Source: Verrucomicrobiota bacterium (GTDB taxonomy: Bacteria; Verrucomicrobiota; Verrucomicrobiia; Limisphaerales; J093). From it: 64,000 nucleotides of DNA. A program made the translations under genes and the position numbers. Shown here piece by piece: positions 52,140-62,000 of this stretch. The notes under the pieces were generated by a model. It saw only the letters and a list, made by a program, of their open reading frames with translations, did not search any database and was not told the origin of the DNA. Location of the stretch: the NCBI GenBank assembly GCA_029556615.1, contig JAKQDD010000176.1:1-64000 (forward strand), written 5' to 3'. Each line of letters opens with the position of its first letter. Position 1 is the first letter of the stretch.

Positions 52140-55100
52140 TTACCACCGGAAGAAGCGGTACGGATCATCCCATTCTGTCGGCCGGGTGAGATAAAGGCCT
52201 TCGAGCCAGCGGCCGGCGCCTGGATCCTGAACCAGCGTGCGGCCCGCGCGGTCGTGCTGTCCCTGGCGCGCGTCTGGCACAGGGGCTCCGGTGCTCGCCG
52301 TCGAGGGTTCGTTGTTCTTCTCGACGGGATCATGGAAACGGTCCAGAAGGGGCGTCGAGCCGGCGACGCCGAGGTTTCCCAGCAACCGGCTCAAGGCGAA
52401 GGACGTCCGGACGTGGGTGCGGCGCTGGTTGAAGCGCTCCGGCCGCGGGTCGAACTCCCAGGGGCGCAGCTGGCAAAACACCACGTTGGTGGCAAACGCG
52501 AGGACGCCGTCGCCGACGATCGTGGCCCCGCCGGTGACGAGCGGCAGCCGTCGGGGATCGCGGGAGTGGGCATCCGCCGGGGAAACCCCCGCGAAGGGCG
52601 AGGCTGCCTCGCAGGGGTCGAACGGGGTGGCGATGTGTTCGGCGGTTCGCATGGTGACAGGATCCGGCAGGAAGGCGTTCGCTTCCGGTTCGGCCAGTCC
52701 GACGGCCAGGACGCGCCCCCCGCCCCGGATCCAGTCTGCGAGGGGCGCCCCGGCGCGGGCGATGGCCTGGCCGCCGCCGGGGCCGACGATGAGCACGTCG
52801 TCGGGCTCGGGGCATTCGCCTGCGAAGGGACGAGGCTGCACGCCCACGGCGTTGAGCCACGCCTGTCCCGCCGGGTCGCCGGCGTACACGGCAGTCCGCA
52901 CAGGGGCGGACTCCGCGGTGTCGATGTACCGGAGGATATTGTCGGCGAGGGTCTCTGCCGCCGGGTCGGTTTCGGTCCGCCCGGTGACGTCCATCTGGCA
53001 GAAGAGGACCCGCCCCTGGCCCTCGCGGTACTCGAGCAGCGGGCTGTACTGCAGGGCAAAACCGCCGTCGAGGATCGGCAGGAAGTTGCCGCGGGGCGGT
53101 TTTTCGATCAGGACCGAGGCCACAGTGCCGCGGTTGCCGCAGCGCCAGAGCCGGGTGACTTCGAGTCCGCACCAGCGCACGGCGGGCGCGCCGTTGTAGC
53201 GCGGGCTCGGCGCGCAGTCCAACGCGGGGGGAGTCAGGGTGGCAGCGCCGCGCCAGTCGCGCAGCGCCCCGGCATCCAATCCGGCGAGCAACGGGCTGTC
53301 CGGCACGCGCGGCCAGACCTGTCGCAGACCGTACTCGGCGATCCGGAAACCGAGCCGTTGCTCGAGGACGTGGGCGGTCTGCTCGAAGACGACGACTTTG
53401 AGTCCGTCCCGCACGCGGCGGAGGGACGGGGCTGGGCCGTCCGCGGACAGGGCGCGCTTGCCGATCAGCAGGACGTCGAAGTTGGCAAGATCTGATGTGG
53501 CGTCGACGGTCTGGCAGGCGACGCCCCGGTCGGCCAGCCATCGGGCGGTCTGCCCGGGCGGATCGAACAGCGCGATTGTCGAGGTCGGCCGGACCGGTGT
53601 CCGACGAGGCATGACCTGGAAGGTGAAGGCATCTTCCTGGTGTTCCCCGGTGTTCGAAGCGAAGCTGGCGTCGATCCGGTAAGTGCCGGACGCAAGGTCG
53701 TTCGGGAGCTGGAACTCGAAGGGAACGCGCATCTGAGTGCCGGCGGGTACGACGAGTCCTGTGGGGTCAGTCCTCACAATCGACACTCTCGAGTTCTTTG
53801 GTTGGCGCGTGAGTGGACTCCACGACGCTGTGGTGTCGCCGGCGACCGGTTGGCGGGAGTTGTTGATGAGGATGAGCTGTTTGCGCACCGTTTCGCCGGG
53901 GTGGAAGAGGTGATCCTTGGCGGTGAACTGCTCCGCGCTGCCGGCGATCCACGCCAACAGAGGCCGGTTATTGCGGATCAGGGCCTGGGCGGTCGGGGTC
54001 GCGACCCAGTCGGATCGGTCATAGGCAAGATCGAACCGGGCGTAGGTGCGGTCGATGAAGTCCGGGCTGTAGCCGGGCTGTTGCAGGCGATCCCAATCGA
54101 CCGGCAGGTCGCGTCGGCGCGACTGGAACCCGTCGCGCAGGATCCAGAACCGGCCGTGTTCCCACGGGGAGTTGCCCGAGAGCCCCCAGGTGCGGAACGC
54201 CCGCCAGTTAGCAGTCGTGTAGGCCGCTTGCACGGGCTGCATCTCGTCCAGTCGCCCATCGCCCACCGGCGTGGGGTAGTCCCAGCGATGCCAGACGCGT
54301 CCCCGCTGGAACTGCTGAGATTCCCAGCGCAGGTTTCGCTTTTCCCGCTCGCTGATCTGGTAGGCCGTGTCGCCCAGGAACTGGGCGTTCCACTCGGCGA
54401 GGCAGTATTCCCACGGCACGGGCGCGCTGCCGAACTCGCGTTTGCCCTGGTACCAGCCGCGGTACATCGTCCAGTCCCAGCCGAAGGGCGCGCCGTACTC
54501 GACGAGCACCATGGGTTTCACCCCCGCGCCCGCCCAGTGCTCGAACCAATCGTCCAGCTCCTGGATGGGGACGAAGTTGGGATAGAAGTTGACGGTGTAC
54601 ATGGAGCCGAGGTTGCCCGAGGAGTGATGGTAGACGAGGCGGCTGGGGTCGAGGCGCCTGACGATGGCTTCGGCGCGGAGGGCGCGAGCCGCATTGCGGG
54701 CGGCCCAGGTGTCCCGCGCATCACTCAGCCCGTCCATGGTCCACGGGTTCATGTCCTCGTTGTAACCGGTGGCGTTGTGGCTCATGGCGTAGCTCACCAC
54801 ACTGGGATGGCTCCCGGCCACGCGCACGTAATGGGCCGCGTGCCCGGCGTAGCCATTCGTCTGGTCTGCAGCCGGCGAGGTCCAGTCGTAGGCACTGAAG
54901 TGCGGCTGCGACAGTGCGACCAGCATGCCGGTGTCGTCTGCTGCCCGCAGGATGTCGTCAAAGCTGAGATGGGATCCAGGCTCGCAGCCGTAGTTGTGGG
55001 AATAGACGAAGTTGATCCCGAAGCTCTTGAGGCGGAGGAAACTCTCCCTGGCGGCGGCGTAGGTCGCCAGCGCGGCTCCCACCTGCGCGTTGTCCAGGGG

Positions 55101-56234
55101 GACGACCGAGAGATACAACCGGGTGCCGTTGAGGTGGAAATCACGGCCCTGGATCCAGAATTCCCGAAAACCGAACCGTATCGGGAACGCGATGTCCAGC
55201 GCACGTCCGGCCGCGTCGCACAACGACACTTCGGCGGCGTGCTGGTGTTGGGGAGTGTCAAGGTCCCAGAGCCGCGCCGGTTTCCAGGAGGCGCTGAATG
55301 CGGAGCGGCCGTTGACGCGATCGAGGGTCGGGGAAGCCGGGCCTGCGAACTCCGCGACGGTCCGGATCTCGTCGAGGATTCTGGCTTTGAGGGTGTAGGG
55401 TGTGTCTGGGTCAAGCCCGTCAAGCCCCGCGTCAACCGTGATCCGACCCTGACGGACTGAGGTATGCACCCGGAGATCGCCAAGCCTCGGCCCGGCCGGC
55501 TCGCTGACGAGCCACACGTCGCCGCACAAGCCGCGGCGCTCGACGGTTCCTTTTCGCTGTCGGGCGGCGTTGGTGTCGGTGAAGGACTCGAGGACGGCAC
55601 TCAGGGGCATTGCGACGACGAGCAGGCTCAAGACCTGGGTTTGACCCGGACGAACCGCGGCGGTGATGTCGAGGCGCCCGGCCGGAAAGCGCAATGAGCC
55701 CGCCTCGAGTCCGTCAACAAGGACGGTGGCGAAGGAATTCAAGCAGCTGACATCCAGGGCGATGCGCCGGCCGGTCCAGGCGGCGGGGATTGTGATGGTC
55801 CGTTCGTACCACGCGGCCTGCAGTTGCCCGAGCTTCGCATCGTTCCAGCTGGGGTGGGCGTAGAGCGTCTGGTAATCACTTTGCATGTAGTCCTGCACTC
55901 CGGGCCAGGGGGCGGGCACTTTGTAGTAGCCCCACGTTCCCGTGGGCACCTCGCGGGAATCCGCGGCGGCCGGTTGCCACCGCCAGAGTCCGTTGATGCA
56001 GAGGCGCTCGCGTGTGGGCGTGGTTTCGCGTCGGGCTTTTGTCGCATCCCAGACGGCCCTGACGCCTGCGGGCAGCGGCACCGCGAAGTCGTTCTGCGCC
56101 CTGGCGGCGCAGGGCAACTCGAGCATCGTCCACATCGCGAGCAGCAGCAGGAGGCGACTGCGCCAGGGCGGGCTGCAGCAAGGGCAACGAAGGACCATGA
56201 ACGAGGGCAGACGGATGAGGCTCGGTGGATTCAT
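52140..56234 (-). CDS. large exported GH2-like glycoside hydrolase with GATase-like tail
   Basis: A 1364-residue protein from ATG 56234, with a late hydrophobic signal (WRSRLLLLLAMWTMLELPCAARA). The N-terminal jelly roll (about 100-230) includes WYERTITIPAAWTGRRIALD. Ig-like domain and TIM barrel follow, with YSHNYGCEPGS, HNATGYNEDMNP (acid/base Glu) and VLVEYGAPFGWDW (nucleophile Glu). The region after about residue 800 has a NEW3-like beta domain and two GATase-like segments (FDVLLIGKRALS; DDVLIVGPGGGQA), unusual for GH2 beta-galactosidases, which end far earlier. Probably a beta-glycosidase on extracellular glycan. The upstream region holds a decayed family-1 end (56397-56408). Confidence 0.8.
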   Translation of the reverse strand: MNPPSLIRLPSFMVLRCPCCSPPWRSRLLLLLAMWTMLELPCAARAQNDFAVPLPAGVRAVWDATKARRETTPTRERLCINGLWRWQPAAADSREVPTGTWGYYKVPAPWPGVQDYMQSDYQTLYAHPSWNDAKLGQLQAAWYERTITIPAAWTGRRIALDVSCLNSFATVLVDGLEAGSLRFPAGRLDITAAVRPGQTQVLSLLVVAMPLSAVLESFTDTNAARQRKGTVERRGLCGDVWLVSEPAGPRLGDLRVHTSVRQGRITVDAGLDGLDPDTPYTLKARILDEIRTVAEFAGPASPTLDRVNGRSAFSASWKPARLWDLDTPQHQHAAEVSLCDAAGRALDIAFPIRFGFREFWIQGRDFHLNGTRLYLSVVPLDNAQVGAALATYAAARESFLRLKSFGINFVYSHNYGCEPGSHLSFDDILRAADDTGMLVALSQPHFSAYDWTSPAADQTNGYAGHAAHYVRVAGSHPSVVSYAMSHNATGYNEDMNPWTMDGLSDARDTWAARNAARALRAEAIVRRLDPSRLVYHHSSGNLGSMYTVNFYPNFVPIQELDDWFEHWAGAGVKPMVLVEYGAPFGWDWTMYRGWYQGKREFGSAPVPWEYCLAEWNAQFLGDTAYQISEREKRNLRWESQQFQRGRVWHRWDYPTPVGDGRLDEMQPVQAAYTTANWRAFRTWGLSGNSPWEHGRFWILRDGFQSRRRDLPVDWDRLQQPGYSPDFIDRTYARFDLAYDRSDWVATPTAQALIRNNRPLLAWIAGSAEQFTAKDHLFHPGETVRKQLILINNSRQPVAGDTTASWSPLTRQPKNSRVSIVRTDPTGLVVPAGTQMRVPFEFQLPNDLASGTYRIDASFASNTGEHQEDAFTFQVMPRRTPVRPTSTIALFDPPGQTARWLADRGVACQTVDATSDLANFDVLLIGKRALSADGPAPSLRRVRDGLKVVVFEQTAHVLEQRLGFRIAEYGLRQVWPRVPDSPLLAGLDAGALRDWRGAATLTPPALDCAPSPRYNGAPAVRWCGLEVTRLWRCGNRGTVASVLIEKPPRGNFLPILDGGFALQYSPLLEYREGQGRVLFCQMDVTGRTETDPAAETLADNILRYIDTAESAPVRTAVYAGDPAGQAWLNAVGVQPRPFAGECPEPDDVLIVGPGGGQAIARAGAPLADWIRGGGRVLAVGLAEPEANAFLPDPVTMRTAEHIATPFDPCEAASPFAGVSPADAHSRDPRRLPLVTGGATIVGDGVLAFATNVVFCQLRPWEFDPRPERFNQRRTHVRTSFALSRLLGNLGVAGSTPLLDRFHDPVEKNNEPSTASTGAPVPDARQGQHDRAGRTLVQDPGAGRWLEGLYLTRPTEWDDPYRFFRW

Positions 56235-56396
56235 GCTGGCACTGGGGTCATCGATTCCCCCGGAAAGCCGGCGGTTCCGATTCCGGCTCGGTTTCCCACA
56301 CGAAGATCGTGGGCGGTCGGACCGGGCCGCGTGCACGGGCAGGTGGCCCGCCAACAGCGAGGGAGACAACAGGTTGGTGGCTGTTTTCTGACAAGG

Positions 56397-56408
56397 CGAG
56401 GACTCTAG
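56397..56408 (+). repeat. remnant of the right end of a two-hairpin element (family 1)
   Basis: CGAGGACTCTAG is identical to the terminal 12 bp of full copies, and the flanking sequence is unrelated. It lies in the 294-bp divergent region between the GH2 gene and the small zinc-ribbon gene; the rest of that region shows nothing I can assign. Confidence 0.45.
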
Positions 56409-56528
56409 CTCCGGCGCAAGGACGAATCGAGTTGGAACTGGCCGCGGCTCCAACCATGGTCGCGCATTGGAATGGCCGCCTGCCCGGTCGTCACGTACTG
56501 TGAGCGGCATCGTGGATGGAGCATCGTT

Positions 56529-56708
56529 ATGAAGACCAAGGTGGAATTGACGGAGGCGATGGAGCAGGAGTGGCCCGTGTGTCCTCACTGCAAGAAGGAG
56601 CTGCGCGAGCTGAAGTTCCGCAAGCGCGGCTGGCTGACCACGCTCATGGTGTTCTGGTGTCCGCATTGTCGCTCCCTGTTGAGCACCTCGATGACGTTCA
56701 ATGGATGA
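56529..56708 (+). CDS. small double-CPHC zinc-ribbon-like protein
   Basis: A 59-residue protein. CPHCKKELRELKFRKRGWL and WCPHCRSLLSTS give two CPHC pairs 26 residues apart, a typical four-cysteine zinc ribbon. The start at 56529 has a GGAG-like site (56518-56521) upstream. I do not recognise the family. The position between divergent operons and the compact Cys pattern suggest a nucleic-acid or protein-binding accessory. The longer frame upstream to 56472 lacks protein-like sequence. Confidence 0.7.
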   Translation: MKTKVELTEAMEQEWPVCPHCKKELRELKFRKRGWLTTLMVFWCPHCRSLLSTSMTFNG

Positions 56709-56802
56709 CGATGCTACGAGTGCATCCGTTTAGGATGCAGTGCCCGAGTTCTCGATCGGGGTTGGCCTTGACGCGCGAGGAGCAGGGGCCCAGCCTGAGC
56801 CG

Positions 56803-58911
56803 ATGAGCTTCCCTGCTGCGCAACGGCCGGTGCCACGGCAATCCAGGCGTCTGTGGGGGCTTCCGCCCTGGATCCTGCTCCTGTGCGTCTTGAGCGGTCA
56901 GGGGGTCAGAAGAGGTGGCGCCGCGGATGCCTCCCAACCCGTTGTCAATTCCCTGGGGATGAAGCTGATGCCGATTCCGGCCGGGAGCTTTGAAATGGGC
57001 AGCGCCGACGGCGAGTTCGACGAACGGCCCGTTCACCGCGTCACGATCTCCCGGCCGTTCCTGCTGGCGGCCACCGAGGTCAGCAATGCCCAATACGAAC
57101 GATTCGACCCGGGGCACAAGACGCTCCGCGGAAAGCGCGGGTTGTCGCGCGAAGACGACGAGGCCGTTCTTTTCGTCAGCTGGCATGATGCGGCGGCATT
57201 TTGCCAATGGCTGAGTGAGAAGGAGGGCAAACCGTACCGGCTGCCGACGGAAGCGGAATGGGAATATGCGTGTCGCGCGGGCACCACCACCGCCTACCAC
57301 GCCGGCAATGAACTCCCCGCGGAATGCAGTCGGAGCCAGGTCTTCTCCTGGGACCCCAAGCCCGTATCGCTTCGTGTGGGCCAGACAGCACCCAACGCCT
57401 GGGGGCTGCAGGACATGCATGGCAACGCCGAGGAATGGTGTCTGGACACCTACGGTCCCTACCCGGCAGAGCCGCAGACGGAGCCCGTGGGCCGGGCGGG
57501 AGGCGAGATGAAGGTCGCCCGGGGCGGCAGCCACAACACCGAACCGGTTCACCTGCGAAGCGCCAATCGGATGGGGACACTGCCCGAGGACCGCCACTGG
57601 CTGATCGGCTTCCGGGTGGCTTGTGGAGGAATGCCCGCCTCGATACCGCTTCCGCCGGCACCGGCCGCGACTTGGGCCAGCGATGTGAAGCCGGCCAAGT
57701 CCGACTGGCGTCCGGCGGCCGACATGGAGCGGCCTTGGTTCGCGACGCCCCGGCAGTTCGTGCTGATCCCGGCCGGTTCCAACGGCCCGCTCTACTCCCA
57801 GCACAATCATTGTCCCTCGGTCACCTGGTGCGAGAACGGGGACCTGCTGGCGGTCTGGTTTTCCACGAGGACGGAGCGAGGGCGCGAGATGACGATCCTG
57901 GCCAGCCGCTTGCGCGCAGGGGCCGGTGCGTGGGATCCAGCCAGCGAATTCTTCAAGGCCCCCGACCGCAATATGACGGGATCAAGTCTCTTCAATGACG
58001 GGCAGGGAACGCTCTACCACTTCAACGGTCTCGAAGCCGGCGATGGCTGGGGCAACCTGGCACTGGCGCTGCGGACGTCCGTTGATAACGGGCTCACCTG
58101 GTCTCCAGCCCGCCTGATTCAGCCTGAGCACCAGCGTCGGAACCAGGTGATCAGCGGCACGCTTCGCACGGCGACGGGCGCGTTGATCCAGCCGTGCGAT
58201 GCAGTCTGGAGCGGCCACGGCGGCACGGCCATCCACGTCAGCACCGATGGCGGCCGCACCTGGCGCGACCCGGGGGCGGGCACTCCACCGCCCAAGTTCG
58301 ATGCCGGTCTTTCCGGCGGCACCATCGCCGGCATCCACGCCGGGGTGGTCGAGCTGGGCACCGGCCGGCTGATGGCTTTGGGCCGCGGCGACAGCATTCG
58401 CAGCCAGCAGGCCGGAGGGTCCGGGGTGGGGGATCGGATGCCGATGAGCCTGTCCTCAGACCTTGGCAGGACGTGGGCCTACGCCGCCAGCCCCTTTCCG
58501 CCCATTTCGAGTGGCCAGCGGCTGGTTCTGGCCCGCCTCCGGGAAGGGCCTCTGTTGTTCTGTTCGTTCACGGATCCGTCCGACTCCCGGCAGCCCAAGG
58601 GCTTGGAGGTCGTTGACGGCACAGGCAAACAGAACACCGGCTTCGGCCTGTTCGCGGCGTTGTCCGAGGACGACGGCAGGACGTGGCCCTATCGGCGGGT
58701 TGTAAGCGAAGGCGTCGAGCGCCGCCTGCATGGCGGCGCGTGGACGAGGGAATTCGTCATGGATGCCACCCACGGCGAGCCGCGCGGATACTTGTGTTTC
58801 ACCCAGACACCGGATCGGCTGATTCACCTGTTGTCCAGCGCTGTCCATTACCAGTTCAATCTCGCCTGGCTAAAGCAGGGCGGGGTCATCGCCGAGAGCG
58901 AGACACCGTAG
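56803..58911 (+). CDS. secreted fusion of an FGE/SUMF1-like domain and a sialidase-like (BNR) domain
   Basis: A 702-residue protein from ATG 56803 with a signal sequence (WGLPPWILLLCVLSGQG). Residues of about 50-290 form an FGE-sulfatase-type domain: MKLMPIPAGSFEMGS, YRLPTEAEWEYACRAGT, GNAEEWCLD, ARGGSHN and GFRVA. True formylglycine-generating enzymes carry two copper-binding cysteines after RGGS(Y/W); here the segment is RGGSHNTEPVHLRSANR without Cys, so sulfatase activation is unlikely. Residues of about 320-700 form a six-bladed sialidase-like propeller with Asp-box features (STDGGRTW, SSDLGRTW, SEDDGRTW). It may bind or hydrolyse glycans. Confidence 0.8.
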   Translation: MSFPAAQRPVPRQSRRLWGLPPWILLLCVLSGQGVRRGGAADASQPVVNSLGMKLMPIPAGSFEMGSADGEFDERPVHRVTISRPFLLAATEVSNAQYERFDPGHKTLRGKRGLSREDDEAVLFVSWHDAAAFCQWLSEKEGKPYRLPTEAEWEYACRAGTTTAYHAGNELPAECSRSQVFSWDPKPVSLRVGQTAPNAWGLQDMHGNAEEWCLDTYGPYPAEPQTEPVGRAGGEMKVARGGSHNTEPVHLRSANRMGTLPEDRHWLIGFRVACGGMPASIPLPPAPAATWASDVKPAKSDWRPAADMERPWFATPRQFVLIPAGSNGPLYSQHNHCPSVTWCENGDLLAVWFSTRTERGREMTILASRLRAGAGAWDPASEFFKAPDRNMTGSSLFNDGQGTLYHFNGLEAGDGWGNLALALRTSVDNGLTWSPARLIQPEHQRRNQVISGTLRTATGALIQPCDAVWSGHGGTAIHVSTDGGRTWRDPGAGTPPPKFDAGLSGGTIAGIHAGVVELGTGRLMALGRGDSIRSQQAGGSGVGDRMPMSLSSDLGRTWAYAASPFPPISSGQRLVLARLREGPLLFCSFTDPSDSRQPKGLEVVDGTGKQNTGFGLFAALSEDDGRTWPYRRVVSEGVERRLHGGAWTREFVMDATHGEPRGYLCFTQTPDRLIHLLSSAVHYQFNLAWLKQGGVIAESETP

Positions 58912-59008
58912 CCTGCCGCTGCCATCACCGCGGGCGGCTGCAGGAAGGGCTTCCAGAGGAGTGTTTTTGCTGGTTGTTATCCAGCGGGTTGGATACGCTC
59001 GAGATGCT

Positions 59009-62000
59009 GTGAAAGCCATCCCCTATCGATCCCTCCGGTCCTTCCTTGTGCTCCTGATCGCAGGGTTCCTCCGGGTCTGGAGTGCGGAGTCGGACGACTT
59101 CCTCAACCCGCCGGGATGCCAGTGGGGCCGCCTTCTCTTCACGAACATGGTGTGTTCGCGCGCCCTGGCTGTCGAACGCTGCCATGAGGGGTTCGTGGTC
59201 GCCGGGGAGGTGAAATCAACGGCCGCAACAAGCCACATGGCGGCAGTGCTGGCTGTCGTGACGGAAGACGGCGCGCTGATCCGGAGCAACATCTACCTGG
59301 GATTGGAGTATCCGGAATGGGGTCGTCTCGGGTGCGGGGCAACTGCCGTCATGGCTTCCCATGACACCGCAGGTCAACCGGACGGCTATGTCGTGACGGG
59401 CTACAAGCACCAACAATTCATCGGGATCCCGGGCGATTCCCGCCCGGAATGGCTGAACCCGAGCCTCTGGGTGATGAAGACCGACCTGCTGCTGCAGCCG
59501 CTGTGGCAAATGAGCCTGGCCCGGGGCGTGTTCGAGTACGGCCCCGGTCTGGCCCGGTGGGGGACAGGCGTGGCGCAAACCGCCTATGGCTACGTGGTCA
59601 CAGGGCAAGCTGACGCTTTGGATGTGATTGATCCCCTGGGCCATGACTCGGGATCCGGCGGATTGGGCTGCCTGCTATACCTGGACCGGGACGGCCGGGT
59701 CTTGGAGGTGCAGGAAGCCCAGCAGGCTGGCAACGAGTGGCTCGGCTCCGGGCCCAAATCGATCGAGCGCACCTTGGACGGCGGCTTCATCCTGGCCATC
59801 CACGACGCCGTGGTCCGCCTGGATGCGGGGGGGACGCCCGTCTGGACCAACACCCAGCCGGTGTGGCAGTACGATGTGAAGGAGAGCTCCAGCGGGGGGT
59901 TCGTGGCGGTGGGAAGGCCGCGGACGCCGGAATCGCCGGTCGCTCTGTACCAGAATGCCATGCTGAGCGCCTTCAACGCCCACGGCGCGCCGCTGTGGAG
60001 CGCGCTCTTCGGCTATGATGATCCGGGTGACATCGGCCGATCGCTTGTCATGGCCCCGGACAGCCTCATGGCGGCGGGGGAGACCGGCTCGATCGGCGCC
60101 GGGAGCAAGGATGTCTGGGTCGCCAAGCTCGATGCGGGCGGAAGCAAGCTCTGGGACATTGCGTTGGGCGGCCCGGGCTTGGACGTGGGCCGCGCCGCAG
60201 CGCTGTCGCAGGACGGCCGCACGGTTGTGGCCGGCGAGGCGGAAGTGGGCGCGAACCGCTGGATGTGGATTGTGAAGGTGAACCCGAACCTGCACGTGCC
60301 CCAGGCGCGGTTCACGGTCCAGCCCGGGAGCCCCGTGTTTCGGGATCAGCTCTTGACCTTCGATGCCAGCGGGTCCGGCAATCCCGGGGCATCGATCGCG
60401 GCCTGCCGGTGGAGTTTCGGCGATGGCACGACCGGCGCAGGCCTGACGGCGCAGCACAGTTATCCAGCAGTCGGCACGTACGAAGTGGTGCTCGAGGTGT
60501 TGAGTTCCGACGGCCCCAGGTCATGGGCGACGCAGAACGTCGAGGTGGCGGGTCTGGTGATGCAATGGCAGCGGTTCCATGGCGGGGATAACTACGACGT
60601 GACCGGCATCGTGGAAGCCCCTGACGGCGGATTTGTTCTGGCGGGTGGGGTGGATACCAGTTACGGGTCTTTGAATCACCTGTGGCTGTTCAAGGTGGAC
60701 CGGCGTGGACGGCCCGTGTGGGAAAGGCTCGTCGACGCGCCAGTGGATGGAAGCGAGTACGCCCACGGCTTGGTGCGCAGCACCGACGGCGGCTACGTCG
60801 TGGGTGGCAGTTCCCAGGCATTCGGCGCTCCGGGGTACCGGGATGCCCTGTTGCTCAAGGTGGATGAGAATGGCGAGCCGTGTTGGCCCCTGAAGGTCTT
60901 CGGCACCGTCGAACAGGACGAGCCCGCCTTGTGCCTTGCCGCCACCGCGGACGGCGGCTATTTCCTGGGCGGCAGGGGGCACAGCGGGAGACCCATGCTG
61001 ATCCGGACCGATGCCTCCGGCAACGAGCTGTGGACGAGGCACTACGAAACGGAGAACGGCAGGGTCGCGGATCGGGTTCTGGCGACGGCTGACGGCGGCG
61101 CCGTTCTTTATGCGCGTGCGAATGGGTACGCGGACTGGTTCATCCGGGTGGATGCCACCGGTGTTCCCGTGTGGACGAATGTGGTGCACTCGCGTGCCAG
61201 CTGCAACTGGCTCGGCCACCGGCAAGCGCCCGCCGAAGGCTTTGTGGTTGGCGGTGTGTACTACAAGGATCTGTGGCTGTCGTTCCTTTCACCCGATGGG
61301 ATCGCTTCGGGCAGTCATTCGTGGTCGGGACCGGCGGTGTACGACATCAGGGATATCGTCTACGGCGGGGCGCCCACGGCCGATGGCGGCTACATCCTGA
61401 CCGGCCAGATGGCTTTTCGGGAGACGCCCTATGGCCCGCTCGATTACGAGGTCGTGCTGCTCAAGGCCGATCCTGAGGGGGAGTTGCTGTGGCTCGAGAC
61501 CTTTCCCGGATCGGCGGACTACGACGAGGAAGGCAGGTCAGTCGTCCCGCTCACGGACGGCAGTTACGTCATCGTTGGCTATGATGGGAACTCGAGCACG
61601 CCGCCGGTCTGGATGTTCAAGCTCGGTCCCAACCACGCGCCCACGGCGGTCATGGAGTTGGCCACCAACGTGGTGGCCGTCGGCGAGGCGCTGCTCGGCG
61701 ATGCCGCCGACTCGAGCGATCGCGATGGCTCGGTGGTGGGCTGGGAATGGGACTTCGGGGATGGGCAAACGGGTTTTGGCGTTTCGGTCAGCCACAGCTA
61801 CACCAACTCGGGCGCCTACGCAGTGCGCCTTGCGGCGGTGGACGACCAGGATGCCGAGCGGTTCGTGACCAACACGGTCTATGTCACAGGTGTGCGCACC
61901 GGTTCCGGCTTCGCGATCAGTGACACCTCGATCACGAACTGCCCCGGCTGCGATTCCGCCACCTACCCTCGCGACGGGGTGCCGCTGATGGTCGACTGGC

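Noticed and set aside
53640-55460. 606-codon plus-strand frame
   Set aside because: Antisense to the GH2 gene; no recognisable domain and atypical composition.
56803-57640. Genuine formylglycine-generating enzyme for the sulfatase
   Set aside because: The segment after RGGS contains no cysteine, so the copper-binding pair of real FGEs is missing.
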